Shown here piece by piece: positions 1 to 7,851 of a stretch of DNA of 64,000 bases. The translations under genes were made by a program, and so were the position numbers. Each line of letters starts with the position of its first letter. The stretch's first letter is position 1. Under the pieces are notes generated by a model. It made no database searches. It had not been told where the DNA came from and worked only from the letters and a program-made list of their open reading frames with translations. The stretch comes from Collinsella sp. BG-O-102. GTDB taxonomy: Bacteria > Actinomycetota > Coriobacteriia > Coriobacteriales > Coriobacteriaceae. Location: contig NZ_JAMOKO010000007.1 in assembly GCF_023656745.1 (NCBI RefSeq), positions 57,043 through 121,042 on the forward strand, read 5' to 3'.

Positions 1-669
1 CAGCGGCGAGATGAGAGCGGATACCAAATTGGCGAACGGCACAGCAAGCAGCTTGCGGCTCGCAAGATCGATAAAAGCGCACGCAAGGATCGAAAACCCA
101 AATGCAAAGATATCGCGAAAACTCTGCGCAATAGAGCCAGGGACCTCTTTGGGGAGCTTGATCGTCACATTATGGCTAATGCACACCTTATAGATATTAA
201 CGGTCAAGAATGCGGCTACGAACGCAGCGAGAAAACCCTTGGTTCCCATATAGCCGGTTTCAAAAACAGATGTATCTGCTCCGCCAATCGAGACAACATC
301 GTTCGTCACCGATAGTAAGAGCATGCCGCACATGGCACAAACCATGCACGAGGTGGGGTTGAGAGATTTACCCGAAGGCATGCGACGGTTCATCGACATG
401 GCAAGTGAGCTCGCCGTGGTGCCGGCCACCATAATGCCAAGAAGTCCCATGGTATATGCATAGATTTTATTGAAGAAATCCAGCACCTCAGGCGGAAGCG
501 TGATGCCTACATAGGCAGGGAGCGTCGAAAGAAGAAGGAACAGGCTCGAGAACAGCACAATTGGCATATTCGAGAGAAAGCCATCCTTGATCGCCACCAG
601 ATAAATGTTCCTCGAGATTTTGTCGAAGAGGGGCTGGTGTTTTTCAAGGAATTTGACGATAGCGTCCAT
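1..669 (-). CDS. PTS EIIC component, lactose/cellobiose family (partial, runs off left edge)
   Basis: Membrane channel of a cellobiose/diacetylchitobiose-type phosphotransferase system that would bring a beta-linked disaccharide into the cell as it is phosphorylated. The visible 223 residues begin MDAIVKFLEKHQPLFDKIS and continue through several hydrophobic stretches (such as SNMPIVLFSSLFLLLSTLP and FLAAFVAAFLTVNIY), the usual N-terminal layout of CelB-type EIIC. The start at 669 is preceded by AAAGGATG. The C-terminal half lies outside the window. The gene is divergent from the 1026 gene across a 356-bp gap. The family call is firm from the N-terminal pattern; the substrate is not known. Confidence 0.8.
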   Translation of the reverse strand, partial: MDAIVKFLEKHQPLFDKISRNIYLVAIKDGFLSNMPIVLFSSLFLLLSTLPAYVGITLPPEVLDFFNKIYAYTMGLLGIMVAGTTASSLAMSMNRRMPSGKSLNPTSCMVCAMCGMLLLSVTNDVVSIGGADTSVFETGYMGTKGFLAAFVAAFLTVNIYKVCISHNVTIKLPKEVPGSIAQSFRDIFAFGFSILACAFIDLASRKLLAVPFANLVSALISPL

Positions 670-1025
670 AACACATCCTTTCATGATTCCCGGGCACGTA
701 ACGATTTATCCGGACTCAACCGTCGTCGTCCCCGTTTGTATCCACTTATGTAAGTGAATACGTTCTTGTGCGAAATGTAATATCATTTGCGCGATTTGTC
801 ATAACCAATTCTTTTTCCGCTTTGTCGATATGTCAAGAATTCAAATACTTATTCGGTGAACGGTAGCTGATTACTATAAGGTTTTCCCAGCTAAAGAGTA
901 TTTTCCCTGAGCAGTACTATAAGTTTGCAACCGTTCACCGATTGGATATAACATATTGAATATATTGTTGTAACAATATTAGAGACAATGTCACAAGTCT
1001 GTCGTTCTAGTCAAAGGAAGTAACA
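670..1025. promoter_or_regulatory. Divergent promoter region with paired CGGTGAACGG motif
   Basis: This 356-bp AT-rich gap separates the EIIC gene from the 1026 gene and should hold promoters for both. It carries CGGTGAACGGTAG at 854-866 and its inverted partner ACCGTTCACCG at 930-940. The same inverted pair occurs upstream of the amino-sugar PTS operon at 32591-32620. I infer an operator shared by carbohydrate operons; the protein that binds it is unknown. Confidence 0.45.
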
Positions 1026-1946
1026 ATGCCCAAACGATTACTGAACATGTCCGCATCCGATTTTGCCGCCACGTCACCCATGGATCTGAAACAGGCAATT
1101 CTGGCTTCTGAGGGACGTACCATCATGGCGGAAAACGTACCCTCTTCCCAATTTCTCGGCGGCGTTACTAATGCAGAAATCGAACGTGCCGCAGGTGCCG
1201 ACCTGCTTCTGTTTAACGCGCTCGATGTGTTCGATCCAGTTATTGCCGGTATTCCAGATGATCTCAATGAAAACCCGGTCACTTGGGTGAAGCGAGCATG
1301 CGGAAGGCCCATTGGCGTCAATCTGGAGCCAGTTGATAACGAGGCAGAGATGTCTGAAACCCGAACGGAAATCCCCATGGGTCGTCGCGTCTCTCCCAAG
1401 ACCTTAGAAAAGGCTAACGAACTCGGATTTGATTTTATCTGCCTGACGGGCAACCCTGGAACCGGCGTCTCCAACGATGCAATCGCCCATTCGATTAAAC
1501 TCTCCAAAGAGCATTTCAATGGCCTGGTCATAGCCGGAAAAATGCATGGAGCGGGCGTTGCGGAACCTGTCATGACGCTCGAAATTGCGCGCAAGTTTGT
1601 TGACCTCGGCGTCGATATCCTTCTCGTGCCAGCCCCCTACACCGTCCCTTGCTTCCAAGAAGCAGACCTGCGCGCCATCGTAGACTTTGTACGATCCCAC
1701 AACGTAGGCAAGTCAATTGAAGAGAAGGTTCTCGTCATGGCGGCGAACGGGACGAGTCAAGACTCCTGCGACAGCGAGACCATTAAGAAAATAGGCCTTG
1801 CAGCAAAAGCAGCCGGCGCTGACCTCCAACATATCGGGGACTCCATGAACGGTATTTGCCTGCCCCAGAATATCTTCACGCTCGGACAAGCCCTTCGTGG
1901 ATACAGGCATCAGATCGTCATGCTGAGCCGCTCTGTGATACGTTAA
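1026..1946 (+). CDS. TIM-barrel-like protein of unknown function, PTS-associated
   Basis: A 306-residue soluble protein. It resembles a poorly characterised family often sitting beside PTS genes and sometimes labelled phosphonomutase-like. Alternating beta-strand and helix segments (ADLLLFNALDVFDP, PIGVNLEPVDN, FDFICLTGNPGTGV, GLVIAGKMHGAG, DILLVPAPYT, VLVMAANGTSQD, GADLQHIGD) suggest a TIM barrel. The start follows AAGGAAG with good spacing. It begins a short plus-strand unit with the GntR gene 72 bp downstream and is divergent from the EIIC gene, so it probably acts in or signals for that sugar pathway. No catalytic residues can be assigned with confidence. Confidence 0.55.
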   Translation: MPKRLLNMSASDFAATSPMDLKQAILASEGRTIMAENVPSSQFLGGVTNAEIERAAGADLLLFNALDVFDPVIAGIPDDLNENPVTWVKRACGRPIGVNLEPVDNEAEMSETRTEIPMGRRVSPKTLEKANELGFDFICLTGNPGTGVSNDAIAHSIKLSKEHFNGLVIAGKMHGAGVAEPVMTLEIARKFVDLGVDILLVPAPYTVPCFQEADLRAIVDFVRSHNVGKSIEEKVLVMAANGTSQDSCDSETIKKIGLAAKAAGADLQHIGDSMNGICLPQNIFTLGQALRGYRHQIVMLSRSVIR

Positions 1947-2018
1947 GGTTACCTTGCCCACGTTACATCCCGACTGAGGCAATCATCAGGTATAACCAAC
2001 ATGCAAACTGAGGCTCTA

Positions 2019-2738
2019 ATGCTCGATACACACGAAAAACGGCCACTCTATTTACAGCTCACCGACGCGCTGCTCAAGCAGATCGTCGATGAATATCAAG
2101 CAGACGATAAACTTCCAACAGAAATGGAACTCTGCGACGAATACGCCGTAAGCAGAACAACCGTCCGACTTGCCATGAGTGAGCTGGAGCGTCGTGGAAG
2201 TATCTATCGAATCCAAGGTAAGGGATCGTTTGTTGCACCGAAACGCGTTAGCGAGCTCAATTCACTTTTAGACTTTGACTTTGCAAGCCATTGCGATGGC
2301 GTTGATCCGGATGCCATCACCAAACATTTCGGCGGCCTCACATCAGGTCGTCCAATTTCCGTAATGATGCTCCAACAATTTGGATGTCAAAGTCGCGATG
2401 AAATTCAGCGTCTTGAATTGACCTACGAACTTGAAGGCAGCTTCATAGGCGCTGATACGTTCTTCATTTCAAAGTCGCGCGTTCCGAATAACCAGTTAGA
2501 TTTTCAGGCATTTAGCAGAATCATGGACGACTTGTCCAAGTCTATCCAATCTGTTAGGGAAAGCTATAGAGCACGTCAGCTTAGCGATTCCGAAGCCAGT
2601 AATTATGGTGTTGCAAAACTTCCGGTCATCGAACTGACTCATTATGCTTACGACTCCGGAGGCAAACTAATCTCAATTGTCTGCCGCACCGTCTTAACTG
2701 GGCGGGTCCCTTATCAAAACTTTATTTTCAAGTCCTAA
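2019..2738 (+). CDS. GntR-family transcriptional regulator (HutC/UTRA type)
   Basis: DNA-binding sugar-responsive regulator. The N-terminal winged helix is clear ([15 protein letters not shown], then [43 protein letters not shown]), followed by a C-terminal UTRA-like effector domain of about 150 residues. A start at 2019 (MLDTHEKRP) is preferred over the in-frame ATG at 2001 because GAGG lies just upstream of it; this gives 239 residues. Its position behind the 1026 gene and opposite the EIIC gene suggests it controls that PTS. The effector is not predictable. Confidence 0.8.
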   Translation: MLDTHEKRPLYLQLTDALLKQIVDEYQADDKLPTEMELCDEYAVSRTTVRLAMSELERRGSIYRIQGKGSFVAPKRVSELNSLLDFDFASHCDGVDPDAITKHFGGLTSGRPISVMMLQQFGCQSRDEIQRLELTYELEGSFIGADTFFISKSRVPNNQLDFQAFSRIMDDLSKSIQSVRESYRARQLSDSEASNYGVAKLPVIELTHYAYDSGGKLISIVCRTVLTGRVPYQNFIFKS

Positions 2739-2750
2739 TGTTCTTTTTCT

Positions 2751-3050
2751 TTTGTCTCGATCTGTAACACGTAGCCGAGTTTTTAAGTCCTAACCGTTAC
2801 AGATCGAGACAAACAAGGTAGACCCCGCCGAATTGTCTCAATCTGTAACACTAAGACCGGTTTTGGACGTCTAGATGTTACAGATTGAGATGAATGCACA
2901 GGTCAATCCTCTCAATCTCAATCTGTAACAACTAGCTGAATTTTTCGGTCCTAGCTGTTACAGATCGAGACAAACGGAATAGGCCGAGCCAAAAATCTCG
3001 ATCTGTAACATTTGACTCGCTTTTGGCCGCCTAGATATCACAGGTTGAGA
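2751..3050. repeat. Array of four 80-bp palindromic units with alternating 15-bp arms
   Basis: A 15-bp word, TCTCRATCTGTAACA, starts at 2755, 2836, 2916 and 2996. Its reverse complement starts at 2795, 2876, 2956 and 3036. The word therefore appears every 40 bp with alternating orientation, and each direct/inverted pair is one hairpin with a 25-nt loop. The loops share a run of T in the middle and a CCTAG- or TCTAG-like 3' part but otherwise differ. The fourth unit is the most degenerate (ATATCACAGGTTGAG in its right arm). No ORF of note lies in the region. Confidence 0.85.
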
Positions 3051-3170
3051 CGATTTGATAGTGGAGTCCTCATTTGCGCGTCATATCGCGTAGCTCTGAC
3101 GCGCTGGTTTCCACAATGACAGGAGGTAAAAGTCCTCCCGCATCGCCTGTTGGGAATCCCGTAGCGTTAG

Positions 3171-3935
3171 CTAGCAAATGACCTGCGTATGCTCCTCGAT
3201 GGCGGCACGATCTTCGGCGGCGATGCCCGGCTCGCACACCACGGCGTCCAGGCTGTCCAAGCGGCAGAAGGTGTAGAAGTCGCGCTTGCCGATCTTGCTG
3301 GAGTCGGCGATCAGATAGCGCGAGTCGGCCTTGCTAAAGGCGAGCTGCTGGATGCGGCCCTCTTCCATGTTGGATGTGGACACGTCGCCGTCCAGAATGC
3401 CGTTTGCGCCGATAAAGGCTGCGTCGATCCCCAGTGCGCGCAAGGTGTCCTCGGCCGTAGGGCCCACAAAGGCGGCGGTGCGGCGGCGGTACACGCCGCC
3501 CACCAGGCACAGTTCGCAGTCTTCGCGCGCCTCGAGCAGGTTAAACACCGAAAGCGAATTGGTCACAATGCGCAGGCGAAACGCCGGCAGCATCGAGGCC
3601 ATCTGCTCAACCGTGGTGCCCGTGCCCAAAAAGATGGTCGAGCCTTCCTCGATAAGCTCCACAGAACGGCGCGCAATCTGCAACTTTTCCTCGGCATGCT
3701 TCGTGCGCTTTTCGCTGTGCGAATACTCATGGCGCAGCATAGCGTGTGGACGGCCCTGCGCACTGCGGGCTCCGCCGTGCACGCGCTCGATCTCGCCCAG
3801 GCTCGCAAGCTCCTCAAGATCACGGCGGATCGTCATATCCGAGACACCTAACGCATCCGAAATCTCCTTGACCGAGACCGTTCCCTGTTCCTCGAGCAGC
3901 TGCCGAACCTTATCCTGTCGCTCCGCTTTAATCAC
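3171..3935 (-). CDS. DeoR-family transcriptional regulator
   Basis: Sugar-phosphate-responsive repressor of the DeoR/GlpR type. Residues 1-60 carry the DeoR helix-turn-helix (VRQLLEEQGTVSVKEISDAL, VSDMTIRRDLEELASLGEIERVHGGA). The rest is the sugar-phosphate-binding DeoRC domain, with GSTIFLGTGTTVEQMA and LRIVTNSLSVFNLL typical of the isomerase-like fold. A GTG start at 3935 is chosen because CGAGGA precedes it, giving 254 residues; the reading frame is open to 3962. It is divergent from the aldose epimerase at 4141 across about 200 bp, so that gene is a possible target. Confidence 0.85.
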   Translation of the reverse strand: MIKAERQDKVRQLLEEQGTVSVKEISDALGVSDMTIRRDLEELASLGEIERVHGGARSAQGRPHAMLRHEYSHSEKRTKHAEEKLQIARRSVELIEEGSTIFLGTGTTVEQMASMLPAFRLRIVTNSLSVFNLLEAREDCELCLVGGVYRRRTAAFVGPTAEDTLRALGIDAAFIGANGILDGDVSTSNMEEGRIQQLAFSKADSRYLIADSSKIGKRDFYTFCRLDSLDAVVCEPGIAAEDRAAIEEHTQVIC

Positions 3936-4140
3936 GATGAGTCCTCGCTGTTCCACGCTCACGTCAATTCAAACAATAACGAACAAATTGTATCAGACTC
4001 GCGCGCGTCAGAAATGAACGCCCGCACAGCTCCAATCATCACTTTTTTGAGAAAAATACCCCCTGCTTTAGTGGGGTGTAGTGATAATCTCACCTGTTCG
4101 CGCTACAGTTTGTACGAAATACCTCGATGTTAGGAACCAA

Positions 4141-5193
4141 ATGATCACTTCCGAGCTTTTCGGCACCGCGCCGTGCGGCACCTCCGTTCATCGTTATACC
4201 CTCAACGGGCCCGAGATCTGCGTTCGCATTATGGACTATGGCGCCACCGTGCTGGGTATCGATGTGCCCGATATTCCCGGCAACGTGCGCGATGTGGTGC
4301 TGGGCTTCGATAAGCTCGAGGATTACTTTGACAACCCCGCCTGCTTTGGCGCGACCATCGGCCCCGTGGCAAACCGCACCGCGGGCGCCACGATCACCAT
4401 CGACGGCACGGACTGGCACATGCCGGCCAACGAAGGCGTCAACAACCTGCACAGCGATCTTGAGCATGGTCTGCACAAGCGCGTATGGGACGTTGAGCTC
4501 GACGAGACTCACAACGCCGTGCGCATGACCACCTCGCTTGAGGACGGTGAGCTGGGCCTGCCCGGCAACCGCACCTTTACGGCCGTGTTTACCGTGACGC
4601 GCACCGGCCGCTTCCGTATCGAATATGGCTGCGAGAGCGACCGCGCCACCTACGTGTCCATGACCAACCACACGTACTTTAACCTTGCCGGCCATAACGC
4701 CGGCATGGACTGCGAGCACTTCTTTGTTGCCAACGCTGCCCACTACCTGCCCATTAACGAGCAGAATATCCCCACCGGTGAAATCGTTCCGGTCGAGGGT
4801 ACGCCGTTTGACTTCCGTGAGCTGCGCCCCGTCGCGCCTGGCATGGAGGCCGACGATCCCCAGATTAAGCAGGCACGCGGCTACGACCACTGCCTGTGCA
4901 TCGATGGCTATCAGTACGGCCGTAATCTGCGCCGCGCCCTGCACGTCGAGGAGATGTGGACCGGTCGTGAGCTGGACTACTACACCACCGCCCCGGGCGT
5001 GCAGCTCTACACCGGCAACTGGCTGGGCGACGAGCACGCCAAGGACGATGCCAACTATGGCTGGGGCGCCGGCTTTGCCCTCGAGGCAGAGATGTTCCCC
5101 GACACGCCGCACCAGCCGCTGTTCCCGCAGGGCATCGTGGGCCCGGATCACCCCTACAGCAATGTGATCGAGTACCACTTTATGAGGCACTAA
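4141..5193 (+). CDS. galM: Aldose 1-epimerase (galactose mutarotase)
   Basis: Interconverts alpha and beta anomers of galactose or glucose in the cytoplasm. The sequence has the galactose-mutarotase fold with the family marks GPVANRT, MTNHTYFNLAGH (catalytic His of the NHxYFNL motif), a C-terminal region around GVQLYTGN, and GYDHCL. The ATG at 4141 (MITSELFG) follows TTAGGA, while the frame is open upstream to 4081; the chosen start gives 350 residues, the usual size. A strong terminator follows at 5222-5252. It is a single gene divergent from the DeoR regulator. Confidence 0.92.
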   Translation: MITSELFGTAPCGTSVHRYTLNGPEICVRIMDYGATVLGIDVPDIPGNVRDVVLGFDKLEDYFDNPACFGATIGPVANRTAGATITIDGTDWHMPANEGVNNLHSDLEHGLHKRVWDVELDETHNAVRMTTSLEDGELGLPGNRTFTAVFTVTRTGRFRIEYGCESDRATYVSMTNHTYFNLAGHNAGMDCEHFFVANAAHYLPINEQNIPTGEIVPVEGTPFDFRELRPVAPGMEADDPQIKQARGYDHCLCIDGYQYGRNLRRALHVEEMWTGRELDYYTTAPGVQLYTGNWLGDEHAKDDANYGWGAGFALEAEMFPDTPHQPLFPQGIVGPDHPYSNVIEYHFMRH

Positions 5194-5221
5194 GCCCACA
5201 ACGCAACATATCGCACAGCAG

Positions 5222-5252
5222 CGCCCGCCGGCACACCGCCGACGGGCGTTTT
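5222..5252 (+). terminator. Intrinsic terminator of galM
   Basis: GC-rich stem CGCCCGCCGGC / CGCCGACGGGCG with an ACAC loop followed by TTTT, 29 bp after the galM stop. Confidence 0.75.
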
Positions 5253-5257
5253 GCTAC

Positions 5258-5288
5258 CTAGTCATTGGGGACGTTCTTAAATGACTAG
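5258..5288. repeat. 31-bp dispersed palindrome, copy 1 (CTAGTCATT type)
   Basis: Inverted arms CTAGTCATT and AATGACTAG around GGGGACGTTCTTA. A near-identical copy lies at 55382-55412. The right arm overlaps the last codons and supplies the TAA stop of the EIIB-like gene on the minus strand. Confidence 0.75.
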
Positions 5289-5756
5289 TTGGATGGGGTC
5301 GGGATTGGAGCTAGGGAGATAGCGGATTTCCAGCTCTACTCCGAGCTTTTGTAGCTCTCTGAGAGCAGCGACGTCCGCATCGTCTATGGCGACCGCGGGC
5401 GTTACAGAGCGTTTGCCCTCCCCTGCCTGCATATGGCCGATGCTGATCTTGGTTATTGGCACGCGGCCCTTAACCAGCACGAGTGCATCGGCGGGTGAGG
5501 CCACCATGATCAGAATCAATTGGCGCGGCGTTGCGGTATGAACGATGTCGACGGTCCTTTGCACCGAGAAAAAGCGCGTCCAAACGCCTTCTGGCGTCGC
5601 CACCCTCATAGGGGCCCACTTGTGAGCGTCCGCCGCGATCTCATCGTTGACGATTAAGACAAGGTTGGAACCCACGGCTTCGTTCCACAGCTCAACGTCT
5701 TGCCCGTAAATGAAACGGTCATCGATACGCGTGAGAAGGATCTTGGGCTGAGCCAT
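5277..5756 (-). CDS. Orphan PTS EIIB-like protein, mannose/fructose/sorbose family, lacking the phosphoryl histidine
   Basis: 159 residues, full length for a ManX/SorB-type EIIB domain, and clearly similar end to end to the canonical EIIB at 30924-31406. In that protein the phosphorylated histidine lies in IDNRLVHGQV (His17); here the motif reads IDDRFIYGQD, with Tyr17. The rest of the fold (GSNLVLIVNDEIA, WTRFFSVQRTVDIV, ISIGHMQAGEGKRSVTPAV) is kept. No EIIA, EIIC or EIID gene is adjacent. A start at 5756 (MAQPKILLT) matches the paralogue start. A phosphotransfer role is unlikely without the His; a regulatory or decaying paralogue is more likely. Confidence 0.8.
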   Translation of the reverse strand: MAQPKILLTRIDDRFIYGQDVELWNEAVGSNLVLIVNDEIAADAHKWAPMRVATPEGVWTRFFSVQRTVDIVHTATPRQLILIMVASPADALVLVKGRVPITKISIGHMQAGEGKRSVTPAVAIDDADVAALRELQKLGVELEIRYLPSSNPDPIQLVI

Positions 5757-5963
5757 GGCTGCCCCATTCTGTTTGAGACCCATACGAACAGGACGACGGC
5801 AGCCAACTCGACAGCAGGTCAAGCGCTAAATGGACGCCGCAGACATCACGTCTCCAATCTTAGTGCATTTAAAGTGAGAAAAGCCGTCAGAACACTTGCG
5901 CGGATTTGCGATGTCCCGTATCATAGACAGCCGTTGACGCCTCAGTTGCGTCATCACATGGTC

Positions 5964-6039
5964 GCCAGCGTAGCTCAGTTGGTAGAGCACCGCTCTCGTA
6001 AAGCGGGGGTCACCGGTTCGAGCCCGGTCGCTGGCTCCA
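5964..6039 (+). tRNA. tRNA-Thr (anticodon CGT)
   Basis: A complete cloverleaf can be drawn: acceptor GCCAGCG/CGCTGGC, D stem GCTC/GAGC, anticodon stem CCGCT/AGCGG with loop CTCGTAA, T arm ACCGG-TTCGAGC-CCGGT, encoded CCA at 6037-6039. The 3' part from the anticodon loop onward is duplicated at 21854-21900, showing that this tRNA is the integration site of the mobile element. Confidence 0.95.
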
Positions 6040-6041
6040 TT
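5995..6041 (+). repeat. Left attachment repeat of the integrated element (attL core)
   Basis: 47 bp identical to 21854-21900, starting at the tRNA anticodon loop and ending two bases past the CCA. The tRNA stays intact at this end, as is usual for tRNA-targeting integrases. Confidence 0.92.
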
Positions 6042-6051
6042 GCATTAGTGC

Positions 6052-6084
6052 AGCTCAGAAGCGTAATTGCTTCTGAGCTTTTTT
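6052..6084 (+). terminator. Terminator behind the tRNA-Thr gene, supplied by the element
   Basis: Perfect 11-bp stem AGCTCAGAAGC / GCTTCTGAGCT, then a run of six T. The original chromosomal terminator appears to be the one at 21911-21932 beyond the right repeat. Confidence 0.85.
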
Positions 6085-6231
6085 GTTTGCGCGTCTCTTT
6101 CCTCCTTCTCCGAGGAGTGAAAAAGGGGTGAAAAACTTTTTTAACTGTTTTCCATAAATAGTTAGCATCATCCAACGTTCACATTAGATCGAACAACAAT
6201 CCTGTTACGCATAGCCTAATTCCGCTGAGTA

Positions 6232-7270
6232 TCAGAGAAGAACGTCCGGATTATATGCATCCAGCTTCGCTTCTCCAGTCGCCAGTGACTCCTCCAGCCG
6301 GTCAGCATATTCAACAATAGAGCCGTAGAATATGGGAGTAAAATCCGAACTTTTCGATAAAGAGGGGTTCCGCTACGTCAATCCTCTTCTTGGCAACCGC
6401 GGCCTCATCCTTTTCATAGTACCCAGTGCCAGGAATCCGCTCGTTTGCCTGCGGCAAGCACTTAAGCTGCCTACACAAGCGCGCCGACCCCTTTGAAAGA
6501 CCCATAAAGGTGATAGCACCAGAGATTACGCCACCGACGCCCACAACAACCTTGCCAGCGGCATCCCCCACCGTCTGCTTTGTTATCTTGATACCCATGA
6601 AGCTCAAGAGCTTCTTCAGGATCGGATACCAACTGGTCTTGGTTAGCGACTGGCGAGCGACCTTTTTCGCGACCGCCTCTTGGGCGTTTTTGGCGATTAC
6701 GGTTAGCATCGAATTCGCGCTGCCTACACCCATCATCACACCGAGCAACACTGCCATTTCGTAGAGAGTCTCATCATCAACGTCGTCACATTCTTCAAAA
6801 ATGGTCTGCCAGCCATACAGGTATGCCAGTTTCTGCATAATCCTGAATGCGTGCACGTAGTATTACGTAATATCGGCAGGAATGGTGCCCACCATCGCGA
6901 CACCTCCGGGAAGACCCGCTGCAAAGGAAAAGGCGGTTGACTTCTTTGCCTCATAATCAATTACTTCTCTAGCAATTCTATCGATCAGGCCCACATCGAT
7001 TCCGGCGGTAACGGGGGTCGTTTCCACGGCAAACTCGCCGACATCTTTATGGACACCCTTCCTCCTCAGCTCCGAGCGGAGGAAATGGGGCCGATCAATT
7101 CTCACTCCCTTTAGCCGAGCAACTTTTTTCATAAAGTCAATCAAAAATCTCTGGGCCTCCGCCAACTGCTCATCGCTCTTGTCTTTTAACTCTGCAAAAG
7201 CCGAATCAACGAGAACAGCGACCCCAAGGCCCTCGCCCTCGTTTTTCTTTCCAAGCAGCCTGACGTCCAT
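6232..7270 (-). pseudogene. EcsC-family protein, broken by a nonsense codon and a frameshift
   Basis: Residues of two open segments in the same frame (7270-6863 and 6862-6311) form one EcsC-like protein: GLPGGVAMVGTIPADIT, then TAA at 6863-6865, then YYVHAFRIMQKLAYLYGW. In EcsC relatives a glutamine commonly sits between ADIT and YY, so one CAA-to-TAA change explains the stop (inference). Near the 3' end the frame changes again around 6325: the alternative frame reads FYGSIVEYADRLEESLATGE and ends at TGA 6232-6234, a better C-terminus than the 6311 stop. The start at 7270 follows GGAAGG. EcsC relatives are membrane-associated proteins of uncertain role. If translated, the fragments would be about 135 and 180 residues. 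Confidence 0.7.
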
Positions 7271-7282
7271 ACAGCCTTCCAA

Positions 7283-7369
7283 TCAATGCGCCGCGCGGGC
7301 TATCGCGTTCTGCGACAGGCCGGACGCACGGAGCCTGAGGGCCTCCCTGGCCCTTATCCTTCTCGCCAT
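7283..7369 (-). pseudogene. Remnant of an IS21-family istA transposase (N-terminus only)
   Basis: A 28-codon reading frame with an excellent AAGGAGGT before its ATG encodes a basic helix-turn-helix start (MARRIRAREALRLRASGLSQ, then NAIARAAH) and stops. This matches the N-terminal HTH of IstA-like transposases. It ends 12 bp before the EcsC start, so the two probably met by deletion. It could instead be a tiny regulatory peptide; the IS21-like end sequence just upstream favours a remnant. Confidence 0.45.
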
Positions 7370-7422
7370 GCTGTACCTCCTTGGTCTCGGCTGCATGGAC
7401 AGCCGGAACGTACCAGGGGGAC

Positions 7423-7506
7423 GGTGCCGACGGGAATATCGGCGGTGCCGAACGGCAATATTCGGGATGTGAGCGGACGGTGTGTAAGCGCAATATCGCC
7501 GGTGTC
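7423..7506. repeat. Tandem degenerate motifs resembling an IS21-type terminal region
   Basis: The motif GCCGATATT (written on the minus strand) recurs in variant form: near 7432, 7446 and 7490 the sequence has AATATC or AATATT beside GGTG and CCG words. Multiple short repeats in the terminal 100 bp are typical of IS21-family ends. It lies directly upstream of the istA remnant. Confidence 0.35.
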
Positions 7507-7566
7507 AAAGAGGACAATTACTCAAACAGGTGAAGGAGGGCATCGAGGAGGATAAGGAGATTTACG

Positions 7567-7815
7567 GTGGCAATTAAGAAGCCAACTCGCCGCGTCATGC
7601 CCGTTGGAGAGGCGAGCATGACCCTCATGGGTAATCAAGACACACGAAACAAAGGGGATTCGACAAGTCGCAAGAAAGGGGAGTGCATCACCTTTTGGGT
7701 TACGGAAGAGCAGAAGCAAGAGATGAGCACCTACGCGGCGGAACACAACACCACGGTATCAAGGATCATCATCAAAGGCCTTGAGATACGCATGGGTAAA
7801 GGGCAATCATTATAG
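7567..7815 (+). CDS. Small ribbon-helix-helix-like protein
   Basis: 82 residues with a basic N-terminus and a C-terminal half (ECITFWVTEEQKQEMSTYAA, TTVSRIIIKGLEIRMG) that fits a CopG/Arc-type ribbon-helix-helix: a beta strand followed by two helices. A GTG start at 7567 is supported by AAGGAG with a 7-nt gap. Such proteins on mobile elements act as small repressors or relaxosome accessories. It is convergent with the ABC transporter gene, so it is not part of that operon. Its DNA target is unknown. Confidence 0.6.
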   Translation: MAIKKPTRRVMPVGEASMTLMGNQDTRNKGDSTSRKKGECITFWVTEEQKQEMSTYAAEHNTTVSRIIIKGLEIRMGKGQSL

Positions 7816-7851
7816 CTTAGCCTTCTGCAATTGCTGCGACTCGATGCGGTC

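Noticed and set aside
2751..3050. CRISPR array
   Set aside because: Repeats alternate orientation and form hairpins at 40-bp steps; there are no uniform repeats with unique spacers and no cas genes nearby.
6863..6865. Programmed stop-codon read-through in the EcsC gene
   Set aside because: A second lesion near 6325 and no read-through signal make a simple pseudogene more likely.
7206..7555. Overlapping small ORFs on both strands around 7.3 kb
   Set aside because: They overlap the IS21-like terminal motifs and have no domain or ribosome site apart from the short istA remnant.
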